Shown: positions 38,024-47,926, numbered from the stretch's first letter. The stretch: DNA of 60,560 nucleotides from Sphingomonas sp. AOB5 (GCF_029433115.1 NZ_JARNTV010000022.1:1-60560), one strand, 5' to 3'. The notes: a model not told the origin generated them from the sequence alone. Made by a program: numbers and translations.

Positions 38024-38130
38024 CCCTCCCCAGCGAAGGCTGGGGGCCAGCTGCAAAGGTCGATGTAACGAAGTTCGACGCTCTCCAGCGAACGTCCCGC
38101 AACTGGGCCCCAGCCTTCGCTGGGGAAGGG
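38024..38130. repeat. Palindromic repeat element near tRNA-Lys
   Basis: CCCTCCCCAGCGAAGG... (38024-38050) is inverted at 38103-38130 with one mismatch and one 1-nt gap; the arms are 52 nt apart. Each arm contains a small hairpin CCCCAGC-GAAG-GCTGGGG, the same design as in the Sua5-type gene element. The whole gap 37911-38263 has no gene; besides this element it holds the receptor promoter region and, from 38131 to 38263, sequence in which I see nothing definite. Confidence 0.8.
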
Positions 38131-38263
38131 GAAAAAGGGAAACAGGCCGCGAAAAAGAAGCGCCCCGGACTCGAAGGGTCCGCAAGCGCAACCGCGCGCC
38201 GGCCGAAAGGCCGCTCCATCGGAGGCATGCGCGAAGCGCATAAGCCGCGAGATCAGAAAGCGC

Positions 38264-38339
38264 TGGTGGGCTCGCCGGGATTCGAACCCGGGACCTACAG
38301 ATTAAAAGTCCGTTGCTCTACCGACTGAGCTACGAGCCC
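38264..38339 (-). tRNA. tRNA-Lys (anticodon UUU)
   Basis: On the minus strand the cloverleaf is complete: acceptor GGGCTCG/CGAGCCC, D arm with GCTC...GAGC and AGTCGGTAGA, anticodon loop CTTTTAA (UUU), a 5-nt variable loop, T arm CCGGG-TTCGAAT-CCCGG. The discriminator is A and the CCA tail is encoded (38264-38266). It lies between the palindromic element and folK. Confidence 0.97.
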
Positions 38340-38352
38340 ACACCAAGGCGGC

Positions 38353-38838
38353 TCACCTAGGGGCGAGGGGCCGTCGGGTCAACAGAAGCGCGCGAAGCTG
38401 GCGCACGGTGCGGCCGGTAAGCGGATCGCGCCAGTCCGGCGCAACCTGCGCCAGCGGATCGAGCACGAAGCGGCGCAGGCGGAATTGCGGGTGGGGGACG
38501 GTCAGCCCAGCCTCGCCCCATGATCCGCCGGACCACAGCACGATATCGAGGTCGATCACCCGCGCGGCCCAGCGTTGGGATCGCCGCCGCCCATGGGCGC
38601 GCTCGATCGCCTTCAGCCGGGCGAGCAGGGCAGGCGGCTCTTCCGCAGTCTCCACAATCGCGACGGCATTGGCGAAGCGGCGGTTCGACGGTCCCAGCGG
38701 CGCGGTGCGCAGGGTCGGCGAGACCGAGACGGCGCCCAGCGCGCGGATCGCGGCGGCGACTTCGGCCTCGGGCGATCCGTGGCGGCCGCGCCGGTTCGAT
38801 CCGATCGCGATGGCATAGCTTGTCGTTCCCACCCGCAT
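38353..38838 (-). CDS. folK: 2-amino-4-hydroxy-6-hydroxymethyldihydropteridine pyrophosphokinase
   Basis: 161 aa. It transfers pyrophosphate from ATP to 6-hydroxymethyl-dihydropterin in folate synthesis. AIAIGSNRRGRHGSPEAEV (about residues 9-27), GPSNRRFANAVAIVET (about 49-64) and the signature RRRSQRWAARVIDLDIVLW (about 83-101, with the metal-binding DLD) are present, as is LTVPHPQFRLRRFVLDPLA. The divergent uracil-DNA glycosylase gene starts only 17 nt away, so their promoters must overlap the opposing coding sequences. Confidence 0.94.
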   Translation of the reverse strand: MRVGTTSYAIAIGSNRRGRHGSPEAEVAAAIRALGAVSVSPTLRTAPLGPSNRRFANAVAIVETAEEPPALLARLKAIERAHGRRRSQRWAARVIDLDIVLWSGGSWGEAGLTVPHPQFRLRRFVLDPLAQVAPDWRDPLTGRTVRQLRALLLTRRPLAPR

Positions 38839-38855
38839 GCGCCTATCGCGCGGCG

Positions 38856-39466
38856 GTGAACACGTCCACAGAACCCGGCCGCGATTGCCCGCTATGTCCG
38901 CGCCTCGTCGAGACGCGCGAGGCGATGCGCACCGAGCAGCCCGAATGGTGGAACGCGCCGGTGCCGGCTTATGGCGATCCGGATGCCGCCATCGCGATTG
39001 TCGGCCTGGCCCCCGGCCGTGCGGGTGCGAACCGCACCGGCCTCGCCTTTACCGGCGACGCGTCGGGCGACCTGCTGTTCGCCACGCTGGAGAAATTCGG
39101 GCTGGCCGAAGCTGGCGCGCCGAAGGACGTGATGATCCTCAATGCCGTCAAATGCCTGCCGCCGGGCAACAAGCCGGTGCCCGAGGAAATCCGCAACTGC
39201 CGCCCCTTCCTAGAGGCGCAGCTGGAGGCGATGCCCAATCTTCGCGTGGTCGTCGCGCTGGGCGAGATCGCGCACCAGTCCTCGGTCAAGGCGCTGGGCG
39301 GCAAGCTGCCCAAATGCCGCTTCGCCCATCTGGCCGAACATCGCGTGCCATCGGGCATGATGCTGGTCGATAGCTATCACTGCTCGCGCTACAACCAGAA
39401 TACCGGCCGGATCACGCCGGAGATGTTCGAGGCGGTGTTCGCGCGGGCGGTGGAAGTGGCTGCGGC

Positions 39467-39470
<4 letters not shown>
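38856..39470 (+). CDS. Uracil-DNA glycosylase, family 5 (UdgB-like), Fe-S type
   Basis: 204 aa from GTG 38856; the start has only a weak ribosome-binding site and the frame is open further 5'. Motif 1 GLAPGRAGANRTGLAFTGDA (about residues 49-68) and motif 2 SYHCSRYNQNTGRIT (about 177-191) fit family 5 rather than family 4. The Cys of CPLC (about 11 and 14), NAVKCLPPG (about 100) and RNCRPF (about 115) are the expected 4Fe-4S ligands. It removes uracil and some deaminated or bulky bases from DNA. The HPS usually found in motif 2 is HCS here. Confidence 0.87.
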
Positions 39471-40315
<845 letters not shown>

Positions 40316-40377
40316 GGCGCGCCATGTAATGTGCGTGGGGCCTTGCGTCGAGCATCGCGGGGCGGAAGATGGGCGCC

Positions 40378-40923
40378 ATGACCGCGTTCGAGTTCGTCTT
40401 CTCCTTTTTCGGGCTGGTGCTGGGCCTGTCGGTCGCGGAAATCCTGACCGGATTCGCGCGGGTGCTGCGCGAGCATGGCCGCATCCGGCTGGGCTGGCTG
40501 ACGCCGCTGCTGGGCGTGATCCTGCTGACCGATCTGATCGTATTCTGGACGAACGCCTGGGCGATCCGCGATTCGCTGCCCGCCAGCTTCGCCGTGCTGG
40601 GGTTCGGCATGATGATCGCGGGCGTCTATTATCTCGCCGCGTCTTTGGTGTTCCCGGTGAGCGCGGGCGAATGGCCGAACCTCGACCATCACTTCATGCG
40701 CAACAAGGCGCTGGTGATCGGCGGGGTGATCGTGGCGAACTGGCTGGTGACGCTGGGCGAGGCGTTGCTGTTCGGCAACCGGATGGGCAGCTGGTTCGAA
40801 GTCGCGGGGCCGCTGATCCTCACCGTGCCGGGGCTGGTGCTGATCGTGGCGAAGGACCCGCGCCTGTGCCTCGCGGCAGAGGTCGTGATCCTCGCCCTCT
40901 ATGCGCTGAACCAGCTGACCTAG
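40378..40923 (+). CDS. Hypothetical polytopic membrane protein
   Basis: 181 aa from ATG 40378 with GGAAG upstream; ATG 40369 in the same frame is too close to that site. About five hydrophobic helices are visible: residues 3-25 (FEFVFSFFGLVLGLSVAEIL), 40-58 (LTPLLGVILLTDLIVFW), 70-92, 112-130 (LVIGGVIVANWLVTLGEALL) and 140-175. No family recognised. It lies on the opposite strand between aguA and aguB and its stop shares a CTAG with the aguA stop. Confidence 0.75.
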   Translation: MTAFEFVFSFFGLVLGLSVAEILTGFARVLREHGRIRLGWLTPLLGVILLTDLIVFWTNAWAIRDSLPASFAVLGFGMMIAGVYYLAASLVFPVSAGEWPNLDHHFMRNKALVIGGVIVANWLVTLGEALLFGNRMGSWFEVAGPLILTVPGLVLIVAKDPRLCLAAEVVILALYALNQLT

Positions 40924-41915
40924 AACGTCGGGATTTGCTGGCTGATGCAGTGGAAGCTGCCGCCGCCGGTCAGGATATGCCCGGCCTCGAAACCGACCAC
41001 TTCGCGTCCCGGGAAGATCGCGGACAGCGTATCGATCGCCGCCTGGTCATTCTCCTGCCCATAGAGCGGCACCACCACCGCGGCATTGCCGATATAGAAG
41101 TTCATATAGCTGGCGGGGATGATGTCCTCTTCCTCGTTCAGCACGCGGCCGGGCGAGGGCATGCGGATGACCTCGACCCCGAACTGCTCCGCGCGCAGCG
41201 CCGCGTCCTGATAGACGCGCCAGTTGGGATCATTCTCGGTCGCCTGCGGGATCAGCAGCCGGTTCTCGCCGACGAAGCGGGCGAGATTGTCGACATGCCC
41301 GTCGGTATGATCGTTGAGCAGCCCGTCGCCCAGCCACAGCACACGGGTATAGCCCAGATCGCGGCGCAGCAGCCGTTCGACTTCGTCGCGGGTGATGTCG
41401 GGATTGCGGTTGCGGTTGAGCAGGCATTGCTCGGTGGTGACGACAAGGCCCGTGCCGTCGCCGTCGATCGCGCCGCCTTCGAGGATCCAGGGATGTTCCT
41501 CGACATGGAAATGCTGGCGGCGGGCAAGGCGCAGGCCGACATCGTCGTCGCCCGCCAGATCATATTTGCCGCCCCAGCCGTTGAACATGAAATCATGCGC
41601 GACGCGGTCGCCGCCGATGATTGCGGCGGTGTCGCGCAGCCAGATATCGCCGAACGGCTCGACGATGATCCGCGCATCGCCATGCACCAGCTTCTTGGCC
41701 GCCGCTGCGGCTTCATCGTCCGCCGCGACCAGGATCACCCGCTCGCCGCGGCCGCCGGCATGCACCGCACGCGCGAACTTCGCGACTTCCTCCCGCGCGG
41801 GTTCGAGGTCCTCGACCCACAGTTCGCCATGGCTGGGAAAGCCGATCCACACCGCATCGTGCGGCGCCCATTCGGCGGGGGGAGGGGCGGGGGGGCTGGT
41901 CGGTTCGGTCGTCAT
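40920..41915 (-). CDS. aguA: Agmatine deiminase
   Basis: 331 aa of the peptidyl-arginine-deiminase-like fold. It hydrolyses agmatine to N-carbamoylputrescine and ammonia. EWAPHDAVWIGFPS (about residues 15-28), the substrate-binding FGDIWLRDTAAI (about 88-99), WILEGGAIDGDG (about 143-154), the catalytic His in NDHTDGHVDNLARF (about 206-219) and the nucleophile Cys in GGGSFHCISQQ (about 323) are all present. With aguB it forms the complete arginine-decarboxylase-derived putrescine route. The N-terminus is Pro-rich. Confidence 0.95.
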   Translation of the reverse strand: MTTEPTSPPAPPPAEWAPHDAVWIGFPSHGELWVEDLEPAREEVAKFARAVHAGGRGERVILVAADDEAAAAAKKLVHGDARIIVEPFGDIWLRDTAAIIGGDRVAHDFMFNGWGGKYDLAGDDDVGLRLARRQHFHVEEHPWILEGGAIDGDGTGLVVTTEQCLLNRNRNPDITRDEVERLLRRDLGYTRVLWLGDGLLNDHTDGHVDNLARFVGENRLLIPQATENDPNWRVYQDAALRAEQFGVEVIRMPSPGRVLNEEEDIIPASYMNFYIGNAAVVVPLYGQENDQAAIDTLSAIFPGREVVGFEAGHILTGGGSFHCISQQIPTF

Positions 41916-41930
41916 GGGGGGTCTTTACTC

Positions 41931-42061
41931 AATCCTCCCCTGGAAGGGGAGGGGGACCGCTGAAAGCGGTGGAGGGGTAGTCTCCACAAGCGAACAGATC
42001 GCCTGCGGAGACTACCCCTCCGTCATGCTGCGCATGCCACCTCCCCCTCCGGGGGAGGATC
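41931..42061. repeat. Long palindromic repeat element, copy 2
   Basis: Arms 41931-41985 and 42007-42061 are imperfect inverted copies: AATCCTCCCC...GGAGGGGTAGTCTCC faces GGAGACTACCCCTCC...GGGGGAGGATC. The arm centres differ (ACCGCTGAAAGCGGT against CATGCTGCGCATG) and are small palindromes. It ends 6 nt before the stop codon of the M28 peptidase gene, so in that gene's direction it starts right after the stop, as copy 1 does after acs. The outer sequence is shared with 22086-22209. Confidence 0.85.
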
Positions 42062-42067
42062 GTTACG

Positions 42068-43726
42068 TCACTTGCCCGCGCGGCTCTTGTCGCGGATCCC
42101 GCGGAATTCGGCGTCCTTGTACCAGTTAGGCCAGGTGTCGCCGTCCGCCAGCTGGCGGCCGAGCCAGAAGAACAGGTTCAGGTCCGCAATCGCGCCCGAC
42201 CAGTCCCATTTGGGATCATACTGGTCCGAAGGCTGGTGGTAGCGATTCTCGGTATAGTCGTCCGCGGCCTTCTTGCCGGCTTCCTTGCCGCCATTGACCA
42301 GGTCCTCGCCGCTCTCGCCATAGAACATCGGCACGCCCAGCTTGGCGAAGCTGAAATGGTCGGAGCGGTAGTAGAAGCCCTTTTCCGGGGTCGGTTCGGG
42401 CACGACCACGCGGCCTTCGGCTTCGACCAGCTTCTTCATCAGGTCTTCCAGCTCGGACTTGCCGACGCCGGTGAACACGAAATCCTTGGCCGGGCCGTTC
42501 AGGTTCACGCCGTCCATGTTGACGCCGCCCACCGTCTGCGAAAGCGGGAAGACGGGGTTCTCGGCATAATATTTGGAGCCAAGCAGGCCCGATTCCTCGG
42601 CGGTCACCGCCAGGAAGATCATGGTGCGCTTGGCCGGACCCTTCTTCTTCTGCGCCTCGGCGATCGCGATCAGCGCCGCGGTGCCCGAGGCATTGTCGAG
42701 CGCGCCGTTGCAGATATCGTCGTTATTGACCTTCTCGCAGCGGCCCAGATGATCCCAGTGCGCCGAATAGAGGACATATTCGTCCTTGCGCTCGGTGCCC
42801 GGCAGGATGCCGATGACGTTCTTCGAAGCCTGACGGCGGATGTCGCTGTCGAACGAGACCGATGCCTTCACGCCGGTCAGCGGCACGGCCTTGAAGCCCT
42901 TGGTCTTCGCGGCGGCGACCAGCTTGTCGTAATCCTGGCCACCCTTGAAGAACAGGCGCTTGGCGTAGTCCTGCTGCATCCAGCCGATCGCCTTGGACTG
43001 GTCCATATGGTCGCCCGGCGTGTCCTGCTCGAGCTGGGGCCCGGTCCAGCTCGACTGGACGACGTTCCAGCCATAGGCGGCCGGTTCGGTATTGTGGACG
43101 ATGATCGCGGCCGCGGCGCCCTGACGCGCGGCTTCCTCATATTTGTAGGTCCAGCGTCCGTAATAGGTCATCGCCCGGCCGCCGAAATCGCCCTTCAGCT
43201 CCTTGGTCTCCCAGTCCGGATCGTTGATCAGGATGACGACCGTCTTCCCCTTCACATCGACGCCGGCATAGTCGTTCCAGCCGCGCTCCGGCGCGTTGAT
43301 GCCGTAACCGACGAACACCACGTCGCTGTTCCTGATCTCGGTCTTGGGCGTGACCTGATAGGTCGAGATCACCATGTCGGTGCGATAGTTCAGACTGATC
43401 GCATCGCCCTTGCCGCCGGTGAAGGTGAGCGGCGAGACGTTCTTCGCGGTCAGCTCGACCAGCGGCACGTCCTGCACCCAGCTGCCCTCGTTGCCGGGCT
43501 CCAGGCCCGCGGCCTTCATCCGTTCGATCAGATAGGCGACGGTCTTTTCCTCGCCCGCGGTGGCCGGAGCGCGGCCCTCGAACTCGTCGGACGACAGCTT
43601 CTCGGTGACCTGCTTCAGCGTATCGACGGAGATGCCCGGATCGTTGGTCTTGGCAGCGTTGCAGCCGCCCAGCGCGGCGCTTGAAGCAAGCAGGGCCGCG
43701 GTGGCGGCGATCATGGAAAGGCGCAT
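42068..43726 (-). CDS. M28-family zinc aminopeptidase, lipoprotein
   Basis: 552 aa from ATG 43726. The signal peptide ends in LASSAALGGC (lipobox, Cys22), so it is lipid-anchored in the envelope. A PA-type domain is inserted at about residues 150-300. The M28 metal and catalytic motifs follow: YSAHWDHLG (about 345-353), CNGALDNASGTAALI (about 363-377), FLAVTAEESGLLGSKYY (about 396-412) and the last His in YYRSDHFSFAKLG (about 481-493). It removes N-terminal residues from peptides. The S9 peptidase gene starts 140 nt away on the other strand. Confidence 0.94.
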   Translation of the reverse strand: MRLSMIAATAALLASSAALGGCNAAKTNDPGISVDTLKQVTEKLSSDEFEGRAPATAGEEKTVAYLIERMKAAGLEPGNEGSWVQDVPLVELTAKNVSPLTFTGGKGDAISLNYRTDMVISTYQVTPKTEIRNSDVVFVGYGINAPERGWNDYAGVDVKGKTVVILINDPDWETKELKGDFGGRAMTYYGRWTYKYEEAARQGAAAAIIVHNTEPAAYGWNVVQSSWTGPQLEQDTPGDHMDQSKAIGWMQQDYAKRLFFKGGQDYDKLVAAAKTKGFKAVPLTGVKASVSFDSDIRRQASKNVIGILPGTERKDEYVLYSAHWDHLGRCEKVNNDDICNGALDNASGTAALIAIAEAQKKKGPAKRTMIFLAVTAEESGLLGSKYYAENPVFPLSQTVGGVNMDGVNLNGPAKDFVFTGVGKSELEDLMKKLVEAEGRVVVPEPTPEKGFYYRSDHFSFAKLGVPMFYGESGEDLVNGGKEAGKKAADDYTENRYHQPSDQYDPKWDWSGAIADLNLFFWLGRQLADGDTWPNWYKDAEFRGIRDKSRAGK

Positions 43727-43866
43727 GGAGGTTCCTTGAATGGCCTGGATGGCGCGGACATTGGCAGCGGGCCATGGGCAGCACAAGGGGACTCGTTTCG
43801 GCCTTGCGCGGGGCCGGGCGCTCGGTCAGTCTGCTCGCCGACGGGGTTTATTTTCAGGGGTATAGC

Positions 43867-45867
43867 ATGCGTTTCCGGGGGGTGACGGCGCGGGCGGGTC
43901 TCGTGCTGGCGATGTTGGGCGCAGCCTGGGGTAATCCTGCCGCGCAGGCGCAGGGCGTGGATGCGAAGCGTTTCGGCGCGCGCGAGGCGGTGCGGCAGAT
44001 CGCGCTTTCCCCCGATGGCGCGCGGGTCGTGTTCATCGCGCCGGGACCGGGCGCATCGAGCATCGCCTATGTCGCCGATGTGCAGAATGGCGCGGCGCCC
44101 CGCAGCATCCTGTCCGCCGACGGCAAGCCGGAAAAGCTGCAGCGTTGCAGCTGGGCATCGAACCAGCGCGTCGTGTGCCTGGCGACCACCTATATGCGCG
44201 AGGAAGCCGGACTGGTGCGCTATTCGCGGCTGATCACCGTGGATGCGAGCGGCGCCGACATGAAGCTGTTGTCGGCGCGCACCTCGTCGCGCGCGCTGGG
44301 CGTGGCCCAGAATGGCGGGCAGGTGATCGACTGGCTGCCCGATGCCGACGGCAATGTGCTGATGACCCGCGTGTTCGTGCCCGAGGCCGATCCCACCACC
44401 CGCATCGTCGAATCGCGCGAAGGCTATGGGGTCGAGCGAGTCGATGCGACCAGCCTGCGGCGCACCGTCGTGGAGCAGCCGCGCCGCGACGCCGTCGAGT
44501 TCATCACCGATGGCTATGGCACGGTGCGGATCATGGGCGGATCGGTGCTGGACAACGCGGGCTACGCGACCGGCGTGATCCGCTATTATTACCGGATGGC
44601 GGGCCAGCGCGAGTGGAAGCCGCTGGGCGATCTCGACACGCGGACGGGGCTGGGTTTCAATCCCCATGCCGTCGATCGCGATCTGAATCTGGCGTACGGA
44701 TTCGAGAGCCATAACGGCCGCAGCGCGTTGTTCAGCGTCGCGCTGGACGGCACGATGAAGAAGACTTTGGTCTATAGCCGCGACGATGTGGACATCGACG
44801 ATCTGGTCCGCGTTGGCCGCCGCCAGCGTGTGGTGGGTGTCAGCTTCGCGACCGAGAAGCGCCAGACCATCTTCTTCGATCCGCAGTTCAAGGCGATCGC
44901 AGCCTCGCTGTCGCGTGCGCTGCCCGGCTTGCCGCTGGTCAGCTTCGTCGATGCCAGCGGGGACGAGAACCGGCTGCTATTCTGGGCGGGCAGCGACACC
45001 GATCCCGGGCGCTATTATGTGTTCGATCGCAAGGGGAAGCAGATCCTGGAGATCATGCTGTCGCGGCCGCAGCTCGAGACGGTGAAGCTGGCGCCGGTCA
45101 AGGCGGTGACCTTCACTGCCGCGGATGGCAATGTGATCCCGGCCTATCTCACCCTGCCGCCGGGCAGCGACGGCAAGAATCTTCCCGCGATCGTGATGCC
45201 GCATGGCGGCCCCGGCGCGCGGGACGAATGGGGCTTCGACTGGCTGGCGCAATTCTATGCCGCGCGCGGCTTTGCGGTGCTCCAGCCCAATTTCCGCGGA
45301 TCGACCGGCTATGGCGATGCGTGGTTCGTCAACAACGGTTTCCAGTCTTGGAAGGTCGCGATCGGCGACGTCAATGATGGTGGCCGCTGGCTGGTGAGCC
45401 AGGGGATCGCCGCGCCGGACAAGCTGGCGATCGTCGGCTGGTCCTATGGCGGCTATGCCGCGCTGCAATCCGCGGTGCTCGATCCGACACTGTTCAAGGC
45501 GATCGTCGCGGTGGCGCCGGTCACCGATCTGCCCGCGTTGCGCGAGGAGTCGCGCTATTTCACCAGCTTCAAGCTGGTACGCGATTTCATCGGTTCCGGC
45601 CCGCACCTCACCGAGGGATCGCCTGCGCGCAACGCCGTGAAGATCACCGCGCCGGTGCTGCTGTTCCATGGCGATCGCGACAGCAATGTCGGCGTCGGCC
45701 AGTCGCGGACGATGGAATCGCGGCTGAAGGCGGCGGGCAAGACGGTCGAGTTCGTCGAGTTTGCCGGCCTCGATCATTATCTGGAGGATGCCGAGGCGCG
45801 CACCACCCTGCTCGACCGCAGCGACGCCTTCCTGCGCACTGCGCTGAAGCTGCCGCCCCGGGAGTAG
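43867..45867 (+). CDS. S9-family prolyl oligopeptidase-like serine peptidase
   Basis: 666 aa from ATG 43867 with AGGGG upstream. The signal peptide (LVLAMLGAAWGNPAAQAQG) predicts export. An N-terminal beta-propeller covers about residues 35-390, and the C-terminal alpha/beta hydrolase domain begins near VIPAYLTLPPGSDG. The catalytic set is GWSYGGYAALQ (Ser about 528), HGDRDSNVGV (Asp about 603) and AGLDHYLED (His about 636). It resembles acylaminoacyl-peptidase/DPP-like enzymes. Divergent from the M28 gene, with which it may share a promoter region. Confidence 0.93.
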   Translation: MRFRGVTARAGLVLAMLGAAWGNPAAQAQGVDAKRFGAREAVRQIALSPDGARVVFIAPGPGASSIAYVADVQNGAAPRSILSADGKPEKLQRCSWASNQRVVCLATTYMREEAGLVRYSRLITVDASGADMKLLSARTSSRALGVAQNGGQVIDWLPDADGNVLMTRVFVPEADPTTRIVESREGYGVERVDATSLRRTVVEQPRRDAVEFITDGYGTVRIMGGSVLDNAGYATGVIRYYYRMAGQREWKPLGDLDTRTGLGFNPHAVDRDLNLAYGFESHNGRSALFSVALDGTMKKTLVYSRDDVDIDDLVRVGRRQRVVGVSFATEKRQTIFFDPQFKAIAASLSRALPGLPLVSFVDASGDENRLLFWAGSDTDPGRYYVFDRKGKQILEIMLSRPQLETVKLAPVKAVTFTAADGNVIPAYLTLPPGSDGKNLPAIVMPHGGPGARDEWGFDWLAQFYAARGFAVLQPNFRGSTGYGDAWFVNNGFQSWKVAIGDVNDGGRWLVSQGIAAPDKLAIVGWSYGGYAALQSAVLDPTLFKAIVAVAPVTDLPALREESRYFTSFKLVRDFIGSGPHLTEGSPARNAVKITAPVLLFHGDRDSNVGVGQSRTMESRLKAAGKTVEFVEFAGLDHYLEDAEARTTLLDRSDAFLRTALKLPPRE

Positions 45868-45925
45868 CCGCTTGCGTTCCGATGGCGCGCTGCCATTATG
45901 GTAGCGATAACATCGGGAGGCGAGG

Positions 45926-47254
45926 ATGCGGATCGGCGGCCTGTGCGCGGCATTGCTGTTGCTGGCGAATGTGCCTGCCGCGGCCCAGCAGGATTATCGC
46001 GAGGCGGAGATCGACCGGCGCGCGATGCTGGACCGGCTGGGGATCGCCGATACGCGGCCCGGCGCGGACGGCTTCAACCGGCAGGCGCCCAACGCCGCAA
46101 ATTATGACGAGGCGCAGGCGGGAAATCCGTCGCTCCCGCCCCTGCTGGCGATAGCCGATGGCAGGCCGGTAACCAGCGCCGCGATGTGGCGGCGCGAGCG
46201 GCGGCCGCAGATCGTCGCGCTGTTCGACCGCGAGGTCTATGGCCGCGTCCCCGCCACCGCGCCGCGCATCGCATGGAAGCTGGTGAAGGAGGAGCGCACG
46301 ACCGAGGCGGGCATGCCGGTCATCAAGCGCTGGCTGGAAGGCACGGCGGACAATCGCGCATGGCCCCGGGCATCGGCAGTGATCCAGCTGCGCTACACGA
46401 TCCCGGCGAATGTGAAGCGGGCGGTTCCTCTGATCCTGTCCTTCGGCTTTCCCGAGGGCTTCCGCTTCCCCGGTCCGCCGCGCCCGCCCGAACCGGGGCC
46501 GACGCCGGGCGAACAACTGCTGGCGAACGGCTTCGGCTATGGCGTGATCGTCGCCAATTCGGTGCAGGCCGATAATGGCGGCGAACTCGATAGCGGCGTG
46601 ATCGGCATCTCGCTGCGCGGGGCGCGACGCGGGCCGGAGGATTGGGGCGTGCTCCGCGCCTGGGCCTGGGGCGCCGACCGTGCTTTCGACGCGCTGGCGA
46701 TGGACAAGCGGATCGATACGCGCCGGATCGGGATCGAAGGGCTGTCGCGCTACGGCAAGGCGGCGCTGGTGACGATGGCGTATAATCCGCGCTTCGCGAT
46801 CGGCTTTGTCGGCTCATCGGGTGCGGGTGGTGCGGCACTCTATCGCCGCAATTTCGGCGAGCGGATCGGCAATCTTGCCGCGGGTGGCGAGTATCACTGG
46901 TTCGCGGGCAATTTCCTGAAGTACGCCGGGCCGAAGACCGAATTCGACCTGCCGGTGGACGCGCACATGCTGATCGCGCTGGCGGCGCCACGCCCGATCT
47001 TCATCGGCGCGGGCACGGTCGAGACCGGCGACGGCTGGGTCGATCCGCGCGGCAACTTCCTCGCCGCACTGGCTGCCTCGCCGGTATGGGAATTGCTCGG
47101 CAAGCCGGGCCTGAGCACCACGACCTTCCCGCCCGAGCTTGTCCCCGCCACCGAAGGCACGATCGCCTGGCGCCAGCATCGCGGCGGTCACAACAATCGC
47201 GACAATTGGCCGGCCTTCATCCGCTTTGCGCGGGCGCAATTCGGGATACGCTGA
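45926..47254 (+). CDS. CE15-like (glucuronoyl esterase family) secreted hydrolase
   Basis: 442 aa with a signal peptide (LCAALLLLANVPAAAQQ, cleavage near residue 21). The core shows LILSFGFPEGFRFPG, VLRAWAWGADRAFDAL, DTRRIGIEGLSRYGKAALV (about residues 260-278, nucleophile Ser) and SSGAGGAALYRRNFGE, with the C-terminal His in RQHRGGHNNRDNW. Order and motifs fit carbohydrate esterase family 15, whose members cut ester links between glucuronate and lignin alcohols. The usual G-C/H-S-R-x-G-K motif reads G-L-S-R-Y-G-K here, so activity and substrate may differ. Confidence 0.8.
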   Translation: MRIGGLCAALLLLANVPAAAQQDYREAEIDRRAMLDRLGIADTRPGADGFNRQAPNAANYDEAQAGNPSLPPLLAIADGRPVTSAAMWRRERRPQIVALFDREVYGRVPATAPRIAWKLVKEERTTEAGMPVIKRWLEGTADNRAWPRASAVIQLRYTIPANVKRAVPLILSFGFPEGFRFPGPPRPPEPGPTPGEQLLANGFGYGVIVANSVQADNGGELDSGVIGISLRGARRGPEDWGVLRAWAWGADRAFDALAMDKRIDTRRIGIEGLSRYGKAALVTMAYNPRFAIGFVGSSGAGGAALYRRNFGERIGNLAAGGEYHWFAGNFLKYAGPKTEFDLPVDAHMLIALAAPRPIFIGAGTVETGDGWVDPRGNFLAALAASPVWELLGKPGLSTTTFPPELVPATEGTIAWRQHRGGHNNRDNWPAFIRFARAQFGIR

Positions 47255-47259
47255 AACGA

Positions 47260-47287
47260 AAAGGGCGGCCCCGAAGGACCGCCCTTT
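47260..47287. terminator. Bidirectional terminator between the CE15-like gene and rpsD
   Basis: AAAGGGCGG and CCGCCCTTT form a 9-bp stem (plus two further C-G pairs around a bulge). A/T-rich sequence lies on both sides, with TTTTCGTTTC on the rpsD strand. It lies 5 nt after the esterase stop and 24 nt after the rpsD stop. Confidence 0.75.
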
Positions 47288-47311
47288 GCTGTTCCGATAT
47301 GGAAGCCGGAC

Positions 47312-47926
47312 TTAGCGCGAATAGAATTCGACGACCAGGTTCGGTTCCATCTTCACCGGGTACGGCACTTCGTCGAGCGTCGGCACGCGGGTGAAGGTGA
47401 TCTTCGAGGCGCCATCCGGCACCACATAATCGGGGATGTCGCGCTCCGACAGGCTCTGCGCTTCCATCACCAGCGCCATTTCCTGCGCCTTGGACGACAG
47501 CGAGATTTCCTCACCGACCTTGATGCGGCGCGAGCCGATGTTGCACTTCTCGCCGTTCACGCGGACGTGGCCGTGGTTCACCAGCTGGCGAGCCGCGAAG
47601 ATCGTCGGGGCGAACTTGGCGCGGTACACGATCATGTCGAGGCGCATTTCGAGCAAGCCGATCAGGTTCTGACCGGTGTCGCCCTTCATCTTGGCGGCGT
47701 CTTCGTACGAGCGCTTGAACTGCTTCTCGGTGATGTCGCCGTAATAGCCCTTCAGCTTCTGCTTCGCGCGCAGCTGGATGCCGAAGTCCGACATCTTGCC
47801 CTTGCGGCGCTGACCGTGCTGGCCGGGACCATATTCACGCTTGTTGACCGGGCTCTTCGGGCGACCCCAGATGTTCTCGCCCATCCGCCGGTCGAGCTTG
47901 TGCTTGGCGCTGCTGCGCTTCGACAT
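47312..47926 (-). CDS. rpsD: 30S ribosomal protein S4
   Basis: 204 aa from ATG 47926 ([20 protein letters not shown]), the standard alphaproteobacterial length. It is a primary 16S rRNA-binding assembly protein. The S4 RNA-binding domain lies at about residues 93-155 ([40 protein letters not shown]). The frame is open a further 250 nt upstream, but there is no S4-like sequence there. It lies alone, away from the ribosomal-protein clusters, downstream of trmJ. Confidence 0.98.
   Translation of the reverse strand: MSKRSSAKHKLDRRMGENIWGRPKSPVNKREYGPGQHGQRRKGKMSDFGIQLRAKQKLKGYYGDITEKQFKRSYEDAAKMKGDTGQNLIGLLEMRLDMIVYRAKFAPTIFAARQLVNHGHVRVNGEKCNIGSRRIKVGEEISLSSKAQEMALVMEAQSLSERDIPDYVVPDGASKITFTRVPTLDEVPYPVKMEPNLVVEFYSR

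Noticed and set aside
38024..38130. Possible CRISPR-like repeat unit
   Set aside because: Only one inverted pair, no direct repeats with spacers, no cas genes.
45871..45925. Weak hairpin (GCTGCCA/TGGTAGC) before the CE15-like gene
   Set aside because: One mismatch in a 7-bp stem, no T-run, position compatible with several roles; too weak to call.
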